DNA of 64,000 nt from positions 558,001 to 622,000 of the forward strand of contig JBAJFE010000027.1 in assembly GCA_037903355.1 (NCBI GenBank). The letters run 5' to 3'. Under the pieces are notes generated by a model that saw nothing but the letters and a program-made list of their open reading frames with translations, was not told where the DNA came from and did no database searches. The DNA is from Trichuris trichiura. Lineage: Eukaryota; Nematoda; Enoplea; Trichinellida; Trichuridae. How positions within the stretch are numbered: position 1 is the stretch's first letter; each line of letters opens with the position of its first letter. The translations under genes and the position numbers were made by a program. Below are positions 1 through 13,789 of this stretch, piece by piece.

Positions 1-3000
1 CCACTCGTTCTGATCTGCGCGGCAGCCGCATTTCCGTCCGGCCAAGGACACCATTCTGTCCTTACGCTCTAGGGCGGGCCCAATAGTTAAGAACGAGCGA
101 TGCTGCTACGCAGACTGATACGACGATGCACATGTAATCGTCCATTTGGGCGACATGGTGCGCCCTGGACCAATTATATGATGTTCACTGTGCGCGCAAG
201 ATTATGTAAAAACGGACCTAATGATGGAGGGCGCGACGTTGCCGCTATTGTCGATAAATGACCCGTTTTCGTATGCAGACACGAAGCAACTTTGTTTTGT
301 TCTACACCCAAAATGTATAATGTGAGAACGGGAGGGCACGGCTCTGCGAAGTCATCTCTTATCGAGGGAATGCGCGTAAACCACCTAATTTCCACTAAAC
401 GTGGCCTCGCGCCCACTTGTTTATCAAATTTGTAAAGTACATGTTCGAACATCATCGTCAAGCTTATCCCCTACCCTCCGCTAAACATCTTTGAGTGCGC
501 TGCGGCGCTAAATGATTTCGTTTCTTTCCTTCCCTGCAAAGCACCACAAGCACTAGAAACTGGACGCACCGCGGACGACCGTAGAGGATATTTTTGCGAG
601 AGTGGCCTACTTCCGGTTGCCCGGTATTTCCGGCTATGCACAGCCGCATAGCGAACGGTGTGTCGGCATTCTGCGACCGCTGATGGTAGAATAAACTCTC
701 TATATGAGTGAAAACGCGGAGGCAGAGACAAGCTTCCTCCGTCCAGGGAACACCTTTGCTCGTACGCTCACTACGCGGATGCCCCTGTGCCACCAAAGCG
801 CAGCGCTGTTCAGACTCAGAAACACTAACTTCGTTTCCGTTCAGGGCAACCGGGAATTCCATGTTCCTAAATCACTCTTCGAGGCAGCCCGCAGTTTGTG
901 GCATTCCTATGCGCCATTCCTCCAGCAGTTTGCAGAGAGATTGTCTGATTTCGTCCGCCTTCGTCGCGGCTCCGACGACCACCAGCTCTACAGGTCTGAA
1001 ACCACAATAGTATCTCGTCGGTCCTCCGTATTTGGCCTGTCACTGCTTATCGTTCCGTGGGTAGAAGGAAAGCAGGTGTCCCATGCGACACGACGTCAGG
1101 CAACAATAGCCTAAATTTCGAGTAGTTTCGTCAACGCTACTGTGGGCTAGCGGCGTCCAGAAATGGCACAACCGCTCGGTAACGTTTTCTCGGCAGCAGG
1201 CGACCGATAATTGTCTAATATATGCACCGTGCTAAAAGAAGGACGCATGTTTAGCTGGTCTCATCCCCTGAGCACCAAGCAGTTTTCATGAAGGCTCACC
1301 GATGTCATCCACTCGTCCTGCTGTCGGCGGCAGCCACATTTTGTTCCAGCGATGGACACCATTCTGTCATCAGCGTCTAGAGGTGCCCAATAGTTAAGAA
1401 GGAACGAGCTGGTAGACAGAACCATACGGCGATACGCATGTAGTCGTCTATTTGGGCGACGTGCTGCGTCCTCGATCAGTTATATGATGTTCACTGTGGA
1501 GGCAAGATTATGTAAAAAGGGACCAACTGATGGAGGACTCGTCGTTGCCGCTATTGTCGATAAACGAACCGTTCCGGCATGCAGACACAAATAAACTTTG
1601 TTTTCTTCTACACCCAAGACGGATAATCTGAGAACGGGATGGAACAGCTTTGCGAAGTCACGTCTTCCCGACGGAACGCGCGTAACCGCTGAACTGTTTT
1701 CCACGGAACGTGGCCTTCTGCCCACTTCTTGATCAAATTTATAAAGCTCCCTTACGACCAGTACTGTGAAGGTTATGCGCTACCGGCTGCTAAGCATTCT
1801 TGAGTGCGCTGCTGCCGCGAACGATTTCGTTTCTTTCTTTCAACGCAAAGGCACCACAAGCACTGGAAACTGAACCCACCTCGGACGAACCTAGAGGATA
1901 TTTTTGCGAGAATGGTCCCCTTCAGGTTGCCGCGTATTTTGTGCTTTGCACACCCGCACAGAGAACGGTGTGTTTTCAGTCTCTGAGCACTGATAATTGA
2001 ATAAACTCTCTATATTAGTGAAAACCCGAAGGCGCTGATGCGCTTGCTCCGTGCAGCGAATAATTCTCCGCTTTAGTTGACCACGCTCTTGTCCTTTCCG
2101 TCGACAGCGCCTCAGTGCTCCAGCTCGGAAACGGTAAGTTCTTCACCGTTCGGCGCAGCTGGGAATTGCATATTCCTCAATCACAGTTCCAGGCAGTGAG
2201 CACTCGGTGGCATTCCTATGCGCCCTTCTGCCAGCAGTTTTCAGAAACATTTTTTGATTTCGTCCTCCTTCTTTTTGGCTCCGACGAGCAGCAGCTGAGC
2301 TCAGGAATCGCAATAGTATCTGCTTGGTCTTCCGGGTTTGGCCAGTCACTGCTTATGGTTGAGTCTGTAGAAGCGACGAAGGTGTCGCACACGACAAGAC
2401 GTCAGTCGACACGAACCTAAGTTTTGAATAATTTCGTCCACTCTGCTACGCGATAACGACGTCCGGAATTCGCACAACTGTTCTGTAACGTTCGCTCGGC
2501 AGCAGACGGCGGATAATTGTTTAAAATATGTACCGGCCTGAAAGAAACACGCAAGGGAAGCTGCCGTCAACCGCTTGGCACCAAACAGCTTTCACGAAGG
2601 CTCACCAATGTCGTGCACTCTTCCAGATCGGGGTGGGATCCACATTTTGGACCAGCCAAGGACGCCATTCCGTCTTTATCCTCCCGGGTGGGACCAATAG
2701 TTATGAAGGAACGATGCTGCTACGCAGAAGGACACGGCGATGCAAATGTAATCGTCCATTTGGGCGACGTTGTGCGCCCCAGATAAATGATACGATGTTC
2801 ACTATGCACGCGAGGTTATGTAAAAAAGGACCAACTGATGGAGGGCGCGTCGTTGCCGGCATTGTCGATAAACGAACCGTTGCCTGACGTCGACAGGAAT
2901 AAGCTTTGTTTCCTTCTACACCCAAAATGGATAATTCGAGAACCTGAGGGAACGGCTTTGCGAAGTCATCTCTTCCCGAGCGAACGTGCGTAACCCCTGA

Positions 3001-6000
3001 ACCGTTTTCCAGGGAACGTTGCCTCTTGCCGACTTCTTTATCAAATTTATATTGTTCCTGTAGGACCAGCACAGGTAAGGTTATGCGCTACCGGCCGCTA
3101 AGCATCCTTGAGTGCGCTGCTGTAGGGAACGATTTCGTTTCTTGTCTTCCCTGCAAAGTTACCACAAGCACTGGAAACCTTACCCACCGCGGACGACATT
3201 GGAGCATATTTTTCTGAGAATGGTGCACTTCCGGTTGCGCAGTATTTCGAGCTTTGCACTGCCGCACAGCGAACGATGTGTCGGGTTTTTGTGAGCGCTG
3301 ATGGCTGAATAAACTCTAGATATGAATGACAACCCGAAGGCATAGAACAGCTCCCTCCGCCAAGGGAACAATTCTAATCGTAACTTGACCGCACCGCTGC
3401 ACCTGTGTTTCGATAGCGCCTCAGTGTTTCCGCTCGGAAACGCTAACTCCTTCTCCGTTCGGCGCAACTGAGAATTGCATATTCCGCAAGCAGGCTTCCA
3501 AGCAGCGAGCAGTTTGTGGGATTGCTATGCGCCCTTCTGGCAGCACTATTCAGAATCATTATTTGGTGTCGTCCTCCTTCCTCTTGAGTCCGACGACCTC
3601 CAGCTGTGCACCTCAGGAACCAAGATAGTGTCTGCTTGGTCCTCCGCGTATGGGAATCACTCCTTATCGTTCCGTGGGAAGAAGAGAAGCAGGTGTCCCA
3701 CACGACGCGACGTCAGGCGACGCTAGCCTAAATTTTGCGTAATTTCGTGCAGTCTGCTATGCGCTAACAACGTCCAGAATTGGCACAACCGTTCGGTAAC
3801 GTTCTATCAGCAGCAGACGGAGGATAATTGCTGAATATATGCACCGTGCTAAAAGGAAGACGCAACTGTAGATGGCCTTTTCCCCTGAGCACCAAGCAGT
3901 TTTCATCAAGGCTCACCGATGTCGTGCACTTGTCTCGGTCTCTAAGGCGTCCACATATGGTGCAGCCAAGGACAGGATTCGGTCCTTAAGCTCCAGCGTG
4001 GGCTATATTGTTAAGAACTAACGATGCTGCTACGCAGACGGATACGACGACGCGCATGTAATCGTCCATTTGGGCGACGTGGTGCGCCCTGGACTAATTA
4101 TATGATGTTCACTGTGCACGCAAGATGATCTAAAAGAGCACCAAATGATGGAGGGCGCGACGTTGCCGCTAGTGTCGATGAACGAAACGTTCCCGTTATC
4201 AGACACGAATCAACTTTGCTTTCTTCCGCACCCAAAATGTATAATGTGAGAACGGGACTGTACGGCTCTCCGAAGTCACCTCTTATCGAGGGAATGTGCG
4301 TCAACCCTGTCCCGTTTTCCGCATAGCATGTCGTCTTGCCCACTTGTTTATCAAGTTTGGAAAGTTCCGGTTCGACCTTCAGCGTGAAGATTATCCGCTA
4401 TCAGCCGCTAAACATTCTTGAGTGCGGTGCTGCAGCGAACGATTTCGTATCTTTCCTTCCCTGCAAAGGCAGCGCAGGCACTGGAAACTGAACCCACCGC
4501 GGACGACCTTAGAGCATATTTTTGCCAGAGGGGTCCACTCCTTCTTGCCCCGTATATCGAGGTTTAGACAGCCGCTCAGCGAACGATGTGTCCGCATTCT
4601 TTGAGCGCTGATGGTTCAATAAACTCTCTATATGAGTGAAAACCCGAAGGGACAGACCCGCTTCCTCTGTCCAGGGAACAATTCTGCTCGTTAACTGACC
4701 ACGCTGGTGCCCTGTTCGTCGACGGCGCACCAGTGTTTTCACCCGGAAACGCTAACTTCTTTTCCATTCAGCGCAACTGGGAATTGCATATTTCGCAATC
4801 GCTCTTCGAGGCAGCCCGCAGTTTGTGGCATTGCTATGCACCCATCTGCCAGCAGTATTCAGAAACATTATTTGATTTCGTCCTCCTTGGTCTTGGCTCC
4901 CATGACCTCGTGCACTACAGCTCAGCAATCGCAATGGTGTCTCCTTGGTCCTCTGCGTTTGGCTAGTCACTGCTTCTAGTTCCGTGGGTAGAAGCGAAAC
5001 AGGTGTCGCACACGACAGGACCTCAGGCGACACTTGCGAAAATTTTGAGAAAGTTCGTCCGGTCTCCTATGCGCTAACGACGTCCAGTGTTGGGACAACT
5101 GTCCGGTAGCTTTCTCTCGTCAGCGGACGGCGGACAATTGTTTAATATAGGCAGCCTGCTAAAAGAAAGACGCATGTGTAGCTGGCCTAGTCCCCTGAGC
5201 TCCACGCAGTTTCAATCAAGGATCACCAGTGTCGTCCACTGGTACTGCACTCGGCGGCACCCACATTTTGTTGCAGTGATAGGCACCATTCTGTCCTTAG
5301 CGTCTAACGTAGGCCCATTAGCATAGAGGGAACGATGCTGCTAGGCAGAAAAATACGACGATGCACGTGTAATCGCCCATTTGGGCGACGTGGTGCGCCC
5401 TGTATCAATGATATGATGTTCACTGTGCAGGCAAGATTCAGTAAAAAAGGGCTAACTGATGGGGTTCGCGTCGTTGCGGCCATTGTGGATAAACGAACCG
5501 TTACCGTGTGCAGACACGAATAAACTTTGGTTTCGTCTACACCCAGAAAGGATAATGTGGGAAGGAGAGGGAGCTGCTCTGCGAAGGGATCTCTTATCAA
5601 GGGAATGTGGGTAACTCCTGCCCGGTTTTCAACGAAACATGGCCACTTGCAAACTTGTTTATCAAATTTGCAAACCTCCTGTTGGACCATAAGCGTGATG
5701 GTTATCAGCTACCGAGCGCTAAACATCTCTGAGAGCGCTGCTGTGTCGAACGATTTCGTTTCTCTCCTTCCCTGCAAAAACACCATGAGCACTGGGAACT
5801 GAACGCGCTGCGGGTGACGGTAGAGGACATTTTTGCGAGAATGGTTCACGTGCGCTTTACACGTATTTGCAGCCTTGCGCAGCCGCACAGCGAACGATGT
5901 GTCGGCATTCTTCGACCGCTGACGGCTGAATAAACTCCCTATATGACAGAAAACACGAAAAAGAGACCCGCTTCCTCCGTCCAGGGGAGAATTCTACTCG

Positions 6001-9000
6001 CACGTTGACCGCACTAGGTGCACCTCTGTTTCGACAGCGCACTACTGTTCCCGCTCAGAAACGCTAACTTCTTCTCCGTTCGGCGCAACTGGGAATTGCA
6101 TATTCCTCAATCACTCTTCCACGCAGCGTGCAGTTTGTGGGATTCCTAGGCGCCCTTCTGCCAGTAGTTCTCCGAAACATTATTTGATTTCGTCTTCCTT
6201 CTTCTTTATCTCCGACGATGTCCAGCTCTACAGCTCAGGAACCGCAATAGTATCTCCTTGGTTCTCCGCGTCTGGTCAGTCACACCTTATCGTTCCGTGA
6301 GTTAAAGCGAAGCACGTGTCGCACATGGCACGACGTAAGGCGGCACTTGATTAAATTTGGGTAATTTCGTCCACTCCCCCACGCGCTAACAACATCCAGA
6401 ATCGGCACAACCGTTGGGTAACGTTCTTTTAGCAGCAGACCGCGGATAGTTGTTCAATCTATGCGCCGTGCTAAAAGACAGACGCAAGTGTAGCTGGCCT
6501 CATCTCCTTAGCAGCACGCAGGTTTCATCAAGGCTCACCAATGTCGTCCACTCGTCCTGCCCTCGGCGGCACCCATATTTTGTTCCAGCGATGGACACCA
6601 TTCTGTACTGAGCGTCTGGTGCTGAGCCCTATAGCTAAGAAGGAACGATGCTGGTACACAGAGGGACACGACGATACACGTGTAATCGTCCATTTGGGGG
6701 ACGTCGTGGTCCCTGGGTCAATCATATGATGTTCATAGTGCACGGAAGATTATGTAGACACGACCAAATGATGGAGCGCGCCTCATTGCCGCTATTGTCG
6801 GTAAAAGAACCGTTCTCGTTTTCAGACACGAATGAACTTTGTTTTCTTCTACACCCAAAATGTATAATGTGAGAGCCAGAGGGTACGCCTCAGGGAAGTC
6901 ATGTCTTATCGACGGAATCTGCGTAAAGCCTGCCTGGTTTTCCAGTTAACATGGACTCCTGCCCACTTTTCATGAAATTTGCAAAGTTGCGGTTCGACAA
7001 TCATGGAGAAAATTATCTGCTACCGGCAGCTAAGCATCTTTGAGTGCGGTGCTGGCGCGAACGGTTTCGTTTTCTTCCTTCACTGGAAAAACACAACAAA
7101 CACTGGAAACTGAACCCACCTCAGACGAACATGGAGCATAGTTTTGCAAGAATGGTCCACTTCCGCTTGCGCTGTATATGGAGCTTTGCACAGCCGCACA
7201 GCGAACGATGTGTCGGCATTCTTCGAGTGCTGATGGTTGAATAAACTTTGTATATGATTGAAAACACGAAGGCAGCTACCCGCTTCCTGCGTCCAGGGAA
7301 GAATTCTGCTCGTAAGTTGACCGCACTGGTGCACCTGTGTTTGGACAGCGCACCAGTGTTCTCGCTCGGAAACGCTGACTTCTCCGTTCGGCGCAACAGG
7401 GAATTGCATATTCCTCAATTACTCTTCCACGCAGCGAGCAGTTTCTGGGCTTCCTATGCGCCCGTCTGACAGCAGCATTCAGAAACATTATTTGATTTCG
7501 TCCTCCTTCTTCTTTGCTCCGACGACCTCAAGCTCTACAGCTCAGGAACCGCAATGGTATCACTTCGGTCCTGTGCGTTTGACCAGCCGCTCCTTATCGT
7601 TCCGTCGGTAGAAGGGAAGCACGTGTCGCAAACGACACGACGTGAGGCGACACTAGCTTAACGTTTTGGTAATTTCGTGCAGTCTACTGTGCGCTAGCAA
7701 CGACCAGAATTTGCGCAACATTTCGGTAACGTTCTCTCGGTAGTAGACGGCTGATAAGTGCCGAATATATGCACCGTGCTAAAAGAAAGACGCAAGTGTA
7801 GCAGGCCTCTTTCCGTGAGCACCAAACAGTTTCTATCAAGGGTCAGCAATGTCGTCCTCTCGCCGCGATCTGGACGGCATCCACACTTTGGCCCAGCCAA
7901 GGAGATCATTCCGTCCTTAGCCCCCAGCGGGGGCCCAATAGTTAAGAGCTATCGATGCTGGTACACAGAAGGGTAGGACGATGCACATGTAATCGTCTAT
8001 TTGGGCGATGGAGTGCGCCCAGGACTAATTATAGGATGTTCACTCAGCATGCAAGATTATGTTGAAAAGGACCAAATAATGGAGTGAGCGACGTTGCCGC
8101 TACTGTCGGTGAACGAACCGTTCCCGTATGCAGACACGAACCAACTTTGTTTTCTTCTACACCCAAAATGTATAATGTGAGTACGGGAGGGTACGGCTCT
8201 GCGAATTCGTCCCTTATCGAGGGAATATGCGTAAACCCTGCCGCGTTTGCCACCTAACATGGCCTGCTCCGCACTTGTTTGTCGAGTTTGTAAACCTCCG
8301 GTTCGACCGTCAGCGTGTAAATTATCCGCCACCGGCCGCTAAACATCTTTGAGTGCGCTGCTGGCGCGAACGATTTCGTATCTTTCCTTCCCTGCAAAAA
8401 CAGCACAAGCACTGGAAACTGAACCCACCACGGACGACCTTAGAGCATATTTTTGCGAGAATGGTCCACTCGCTCTTGCCCCGTATATCGAGCTTTGCGC
8501 AGGCGCACAGCGAACGATGTGTCGGCATTCTTTCAACGCTGATGGTTGAATAAACTCTCTATATGGGTGAAAACCTGACGGCTCAGACCCGCTTCCTCTG
8601 TCCGGGTAACGATTCCGCTCTTTAACTGACCACTCTACTGCCCTGTGCGTCGAAAGGGCACCAGTGTTCCCACTGGGAAACGCTAACTTCTTTTCCGTTC
8701 GGCGCAAGTGGGAGTTGCATATTCCGCAATCGCTCTTCGAGGCAGTCCCCAGTTTGAGGCATTCCTGTGCGCCTTTCTACCAGCAGTTTTCAGAAACATT
8801 ATTTGATTTCGTCCTCCTTCCTCTTGGCACCGGTGACCTCGAGCAGTACAGCTCAGGATCCGCAGTTGTATCTCCTTGGTTCTCCGCGTTTGGCCAGTCT
8901 CTGCTTATCGTTCCGTAGGTAGAAGCGAAGGAGGTGTCGCACACGACACGGCGTCAGGCGACAGAAGCGAAAATTTTGATTAATTTGGTCCACTCTCCTA

Positions 9001-9758
9001 TGCGCTAACGACGTCCAGGATTTTCACAACCGTTCGGTAACGCTCTGTCGACAGCAGACGGCGGATTATTGTTTAATATATGCACCGTGCTAAAGGAAAG
9101 GCGCAAGTGTAGCTGGCCTCATTCCCTGACCACCACGCAGTTTTCATCAAGGCTCACCAATGTCGTCCACTCGTCCTGCTCTCGGCGGCACCCGCATTTT
9201 GTTCCAACGATGGACACCATTCTGTCCTTAGCATCTTGGGTGGGCCCAATGGCTGGGAGGGAATGATGCTGGTACACAGAAGGATAGGACGATACACATA
9301 TAATTGTCCATTTGGGCGACGTGGTGCGCGATGGATCAGTTATATGATGTACACTGTGCAGGGAAGATTATGTAAAAAACGACCAACTGATGGAGGGCGC
9401 GTCGTTGCCGCTTGTGTGGATGAATCAACCGTTCCCGTATGTCGACACGAAGAATCTTTGTCTTCTTCTACACAGAAAATCAATAATGTGACAACGGGAG
9501 GGTACGGTTCTGCGATGTCATTTCGTGTTGAGGGAATGTGCGTAACCCCTGGCCCGTTTTCCACTGAACATGGCGTCTTGCCCACTTGTTTATCAAGTTT
9601 TTAAAATTCCGGTTCAACCCTCAGCGTGAAAATTACGCGCTACTGGCCGGTGAACATTTTTGAGTATGCTGCTGCCCCGAACGACTTCGTTTCTTTCCTT
9701 CCGTGCGAAAACAGCACAAGCACTGGAAAGTGAAACCCCCCCGCTGATGACTTTAGGG
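1..9758. repeat. Tandem satellite array, about 1.31 kb monomer (left block)
   Basis: Head-to-tail copies of one sequence. A landmark resembling GCACCGTGCTAAAAG recurs at about 1224, 2530, 3841, 5151, 6463, 7771 and 9082, giving spacings of 1306-1312 bp. Other words recur once per period, for example ATGTGTCGGCATTC and GCTAACTTCTTC. Copies differ by many point changes and small indels, so this is an old, diverged array. Short reading frames of 60-136 codons differ from copy to copy and I see no conserved protein, so I treat the whole block as non-coding. The last monomer is interrupted at 9758 by a hAT transposon and resumes at 14865. Confidence 0.95.
9751..9758. other. Left target-site duplication of the hAT element
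   Basis: CTTTAGGG directly precedes the CAGTG terminus. The matching 8-mer on the far side is CCTTAGAG (6 of 8 identical), and the uninterrupted satellite reads CCTTAGAG at this place in several other monomers, for example just before 8444. Eight bases is the usual hAT duplication length. The two mismatches suggest an old insertion. Confidence 0.75.
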
Positions 9759-9772
9759 CAGTGTTTCCGAAT
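9759..9772 (+). repeat. Left terminal inverted repeat of the hAT element
   Basis: CAGTGTTTCCGAAT pairs with the right terminus with two mismatches. CAGTG at the outer edge is typical of hAT ends. A GC-rich subterminal stretch with AGGGCCCCC follows at about 9785. Confidence 0.8.
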
Positions 9773-10557
9773 CTTTTTTGAGCCAGGGCCCCCTTTCGGG
9801 ACCTTCAACTTGCCGGGACTCACCGTCATTTTCTCCAACGTAATTCTCCTGCTTCTGTTGTCCTCAGTTTCGCCTACTGTGGTTACGTTGTTGTCAATTT
9901 GTGCAAGTAGATCAGCACTTGAAAGAGCCGGCAGAATGTAGAATTGATTTCGCTGCCTACCGTGTTTGCCAAAGAAAAGCAGTTAAGCGGGGCCATCTTT
10001 AAAAGCCTTATTAACCTGCGGATCTTGTCAGCCGCAAGTAGGACCCCATGGTTTGCGCTGTGAAAGTTGAGTGTGCGATTAATGGTTGGAAAACCTGGCG
10101 ATGCGAAGTCGACGCTGAATTTCTTTTCTACACTAGAGCAAAATGGCTAGTAAGGAAGCCAGCCAGCTGCCTTATACGGCGAATGCTCCTAGCGATTTTC
10201 GAAGCCGTTAACGCCATAAATTCTTTATCTGGCACTGAAGGCGTTCTTTTCGTATTACTGGACTTAAGCCGGCTAACTGCAGATCAGGGAGCATTCAGAG
10301 TACAAGCGCGGCATTGGGTTTCCTCTTCCTTAATTTTTCGGGCTGTTAGCAATGGTAGCGCAAATTGTAAGTGAGGCTGCAATGTTGTTCTCAGTGCTGC
10401 GCAACAATGAATCTAAATTCAATATTTCCTCGGTGCGATACGACAGCCGCTTGATCTTACCTCACTTAGTGCGACGGTTGGGTCTGGTGCAATGCTAATA
10501 ATTTACCCACGTCCAGGTCGATAGTCGTCAGAAGTAATCTCAAGTCGCCTCGCCTGA
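9773..10557. other. hAT non-coding 3' region
   Basis: This stretch lies between the left inverted repeat and the transposase stop codon, so it is the 3' untranslated side of the gene. It contains only short open frames without recognisable motifs. I see nothing else in it. Confidence 0.6.
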
Positions 10558-12234
10558 CTATCTGTAAACGGTTTCTTTTTTTCGAAGAAGGTCCGTTACC
10601 GCACTAAATCCGCGTTTAACCAAATAGGACGACGGAAAAGGGATGAGGAACTTCTTAGCTACGTTCCATAGCCTGGCATACAGCTGTCTGATTTCCTGCT
10701 GCAGCCAGAAACTGGTATATCCGCCCTTCATCTTGGGCTTCAGCTGCTCGTTGGCTTGCATCTCAATGAGCTCTTCCTGGTAAGCCACTTCAACCTCGGC
10801 GAGGCATGTAAACGGGTCCAAAACCCAGTCCGGTATCGTCACGGACAAAATATCTCTGTACCTCTCGCACATGTCCTCATGGAGCGTGCTGAGATGGTCA
10901 CAGAAGGAGCGTATGACATCGTCAGGGAGGCTGCCATTCTTCTTGAGGTCGTCAAGGTTAGGAAAGTGGCATTACTCTCCGCGCCCCACGTTTTGGCGGA
11001 AAATGGAAAGCTTGTCGATGAAAGCCTTTACAACCGTTTTGGTCTTGATAAGATTCAGTTGATCTCCTTGCAACTGCAAATTCATCTCGTTAAACTTTTA
11101 GTAGAGGTCCGACATGTAAGCTATGTCAGCTCTCGATTTCTCCACGTTGTCGCGTAATTCCGTATCCTCAGTTTTGAGAAACTGTACGACGGTGTCAAAA
11201 AGGGCATAGAAGCGGCTCAAGCAGGCGTCCCTTGAAAGCCAGCGTACTTCTGTGTGAAGCAGGAGCCGGTTAAAATCTTCGTTATTTTCTTCGCATAGTT
11301 GGCTGAACAATCTCTCTCTCAAGGTAGTGCTTTTGATTTTATTAACCGCAGTGATCACGTACTGCAGCGAACGGTGCAGTCTGTCACTGAGCCGCTTCGC
11401 CACCAGATGTTTCCGGTGAATTACGCAGTGCACGGCCAGCAAATCCGGTACCTTTTGTTTTAGATACGAAAGGATCCCGCGATGGCGTCCAAGCATTGAC
11501 GGAGCTCCATACGTCGCGACAGCGATTACGTTCGTTAGTGGTATCTCCTTCTCTTTAAAAAAGTCTTCTACAGTACGAAATATTGATTCTCCTCTAGTGT
11601 CAGTCAGCAGTTCTCTTACGAAGAGTAACCCCTGAACTAACTTGCCTTCCTTGATGAACCTAACATAGGGCAGCAGCAGCGCTTCATTATGTGGCAACGT
11701 CGACTCATGCACCTGTAAAGAAAATTCCTCTGTTCTCAAGAGGTTGCAGAGCGTATTCTCCACATCAGCGCTCATTTCATCAATACGTCGCTGCACCGTA
11801 TTGTTGCTTAAGGGAATCTTTTTAATTGTTTCAGTTGCAGGAATGCGCAACACAGTACGCAGCACTTCTGAAAGTATCAGTTCTTCTCCGATGGCATGCG
11901 GCTTTCCAGATTTCGCGATCAAGAGGGAGATGTTATAGGACGCGCGCAATCCGTCGGTGTTTTGTCTTGATGCGATTGAAAAAATCCCTGGCAATTTAGG
12001 TCGCTTTTGGAAGTTATCATGAAGAGATTGGAAGTAAGAAAGGTCATTATTGGCCTTGTCACCTTGCATGGTTTTCAGGTGTTTTACTAATTTTGAGGGC
12101 TTCATCAGTTCATTCGCAAAAGCCTTTTCACAGATCAAGCAAAATGGTTGCTGCGAATTTGAGGGTGACGGTATAAAACCGTATCTCAGATATTCGACGT
12201 TGTATTGCCTGCATTTCTTTTTTGCATCTGCCAT
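10558..12234 (-). pseudogene. hAT transposase pseudogene, ZBED5/SCAND3-like
   Basis: The product would be a DNA-cutting transposase acting on the ends of this element in the nucleus. The best start is the ATG at 12234, followed by residues MADAKKK; the frame reaches 10558 with no frameshift, about 558 codons. Order: a BED-type zinc finger with Cys32, Cys35 and His52; a DDE-type core broken by a large helical region, including an LLLHTEVRWLSR block typical of ZBED5-like proteins; and a C-terminal dimerisation region with FPSSYLVKRGFSAV. Two in-frame TAA codons (11098-11100 and 10972-10974) cut it. From memory of the family, the second zinc histidine is Gln57, the LDEST aspartate is His176, the TDGAP aspartate is Tyr242, and the catalytic glutamate before GFSAV is Lys at about 540. 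All these positions are lost, so the gene is dead. The family call is strong; the residue assignments rest on remembered motifs. Confidence 0.88.
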
Positions 12235-13432
12235 CTGTAGAAATTTACATCCGTTACTAACAAGTTCGGAGCCAGACAGTAGCACAGTGGTATTAAGAAA
12301 TCAATTAACCAAGCGTCATCTAAGCTCCCGCAGTAAGAACACAGGGGATTCCGTAACGGACGGCACTGTCCCTCTACGTCGGTCCTGGAAGCGAGAGCAG
12401 ATCGCTTTCATATGATCACCCTGCTCTTTTCTGATAGTAGCGACGGACAAATAGGCTCAAAATAAGTCTATGAAGCATGAGTTTGCGACAGGGTCGTTCT
12501 TGTTCTCGCACCGCAGACAACGGAAAGCACGCGATAAAGTTTTCTGCCCAGGTTTGCGGACATCCTCCTTCTCCCTGGTGTTGTCGTGTCATGTTTGAGA
12601 AGGTAGGCTGGCTGACAAGATTTCGCACGGTTTCAAGTTCGGAAATACTTCCGCCCACCAAGGTCTGATGGCAAACAATGCCCGCAGTTCAACGACGAAC
12701 TCTCCGCTACTGGCTGTCTTTTCAGATATCAAACCAGTGAAGGGTAGGGGTTACAAATGTTTGACTGAGTACTGCTTCAAACAGATCTACATCTCCCGTA
12801 CTAGGCCTATTTTCCTTGCTATTTTTGTGAACCGCAAGGCCGTGCGTAAGGAAGGAAGGCAGACGGTCGTAAGATGCTCCCACCTGTAAAGCAAACTGGG
12901 CGTGTATTCTCCTTTTCGCTGGTGAGCGCTCTTGAACTTGTGGGTTTATCATTCGCTACTTAAACATAGGCGGGGTTATACATAAGCAAACTAATCCTTT
13001 CCCGAAGAAGTTGACGAGCAGCCGGAGGCTGATGCTAGTTCAAAGCCCAAGCATAGCAAAATGGGTGACGTCGTTGAGCGCTATAACTTAGGTTAAGACT
13101 TCTGCGACGGACCCTGTCAGCCGTCCCGAAGCCTGACACGCCTTCAGAGTCGTCGCGGAAACCTGCTGGCGTTTACGGAGCGCGTTTCTTAGAAAGCACC
13201 GCCTGTGGCTTAGTTTCTCTGGGAAATATGATCACAAGGAGCGGCACTAGGCGTTGCCGAAGTCCAGCGGGCGATAAGCTTCAGGGACAATACTTAGCGC
13301 GCGACGTGCCTGTTAGCGGCCGAGAAAAAGACGTCCACTATAGTCATGAAATGGGCACACTTCGTCGTTTAAGCACCCGTAGTAGCGAGCATATGACTTC
13401 TTGAAATCCCGTTAGGTATCTATTTTAATGTT

Positions 13433-13505
13433 AATCTATTTTAATGTTCAAGCAATGCTGATCTCCTGGTAACGTGAGCCATGTTTCAACTAGAATCTTA
13501 CAAGA
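13433..13505 (+). repeat. 73-bp direct repeat, copy 1
   Basis: The sequence from AATCTATTTTAATGTTCAAG to TCTTACAAGA is identical to 13790-13862, offset by 357 bp. A shorter word, TCTATTTTAATGTT, also occurs just upstream of this copy at about 13419, so the left edge shows a further small tandem duplication. Confidence 0.9.
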
Positions 13506-13789
13506 TGTAGAAATCAAACTGAGAAGTAGTGCTTATAAGATGTCCCCGTTAAGTAAAGAGATACGGCAAGTGTTTCAGACATGTAAAAGGTAACCTGTAC
13601 AAAACTGTGATGTGATGTGCCTTTCGCGTTGATGAGGGGTCGGAGGTTAAGCTACCGCCGACGTATTAAAGATGGATGGGACGCATTGGGACAGTCAGAA
13701 AAACCCCCGTCAGTCAAGGATCCCCTGTACTCACTAAACTTGCAGATCACTGCTTATTACCCTTACAGATACTCCTATGGTTGCGACTG

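Noticed and set aside
1..9758. The tandem repeats as a CRISPR array or rDNA-like array
   Set aside because: The period is about 1.31 kb with no short repeat-spacer structure, and no rRNA or tRNA sequence is recognisable.
10558..12234. The hAT protein as a domesticated host gene
   Set aside because: It has two in-frame stops and still sits between transposon ends with a target duplication.
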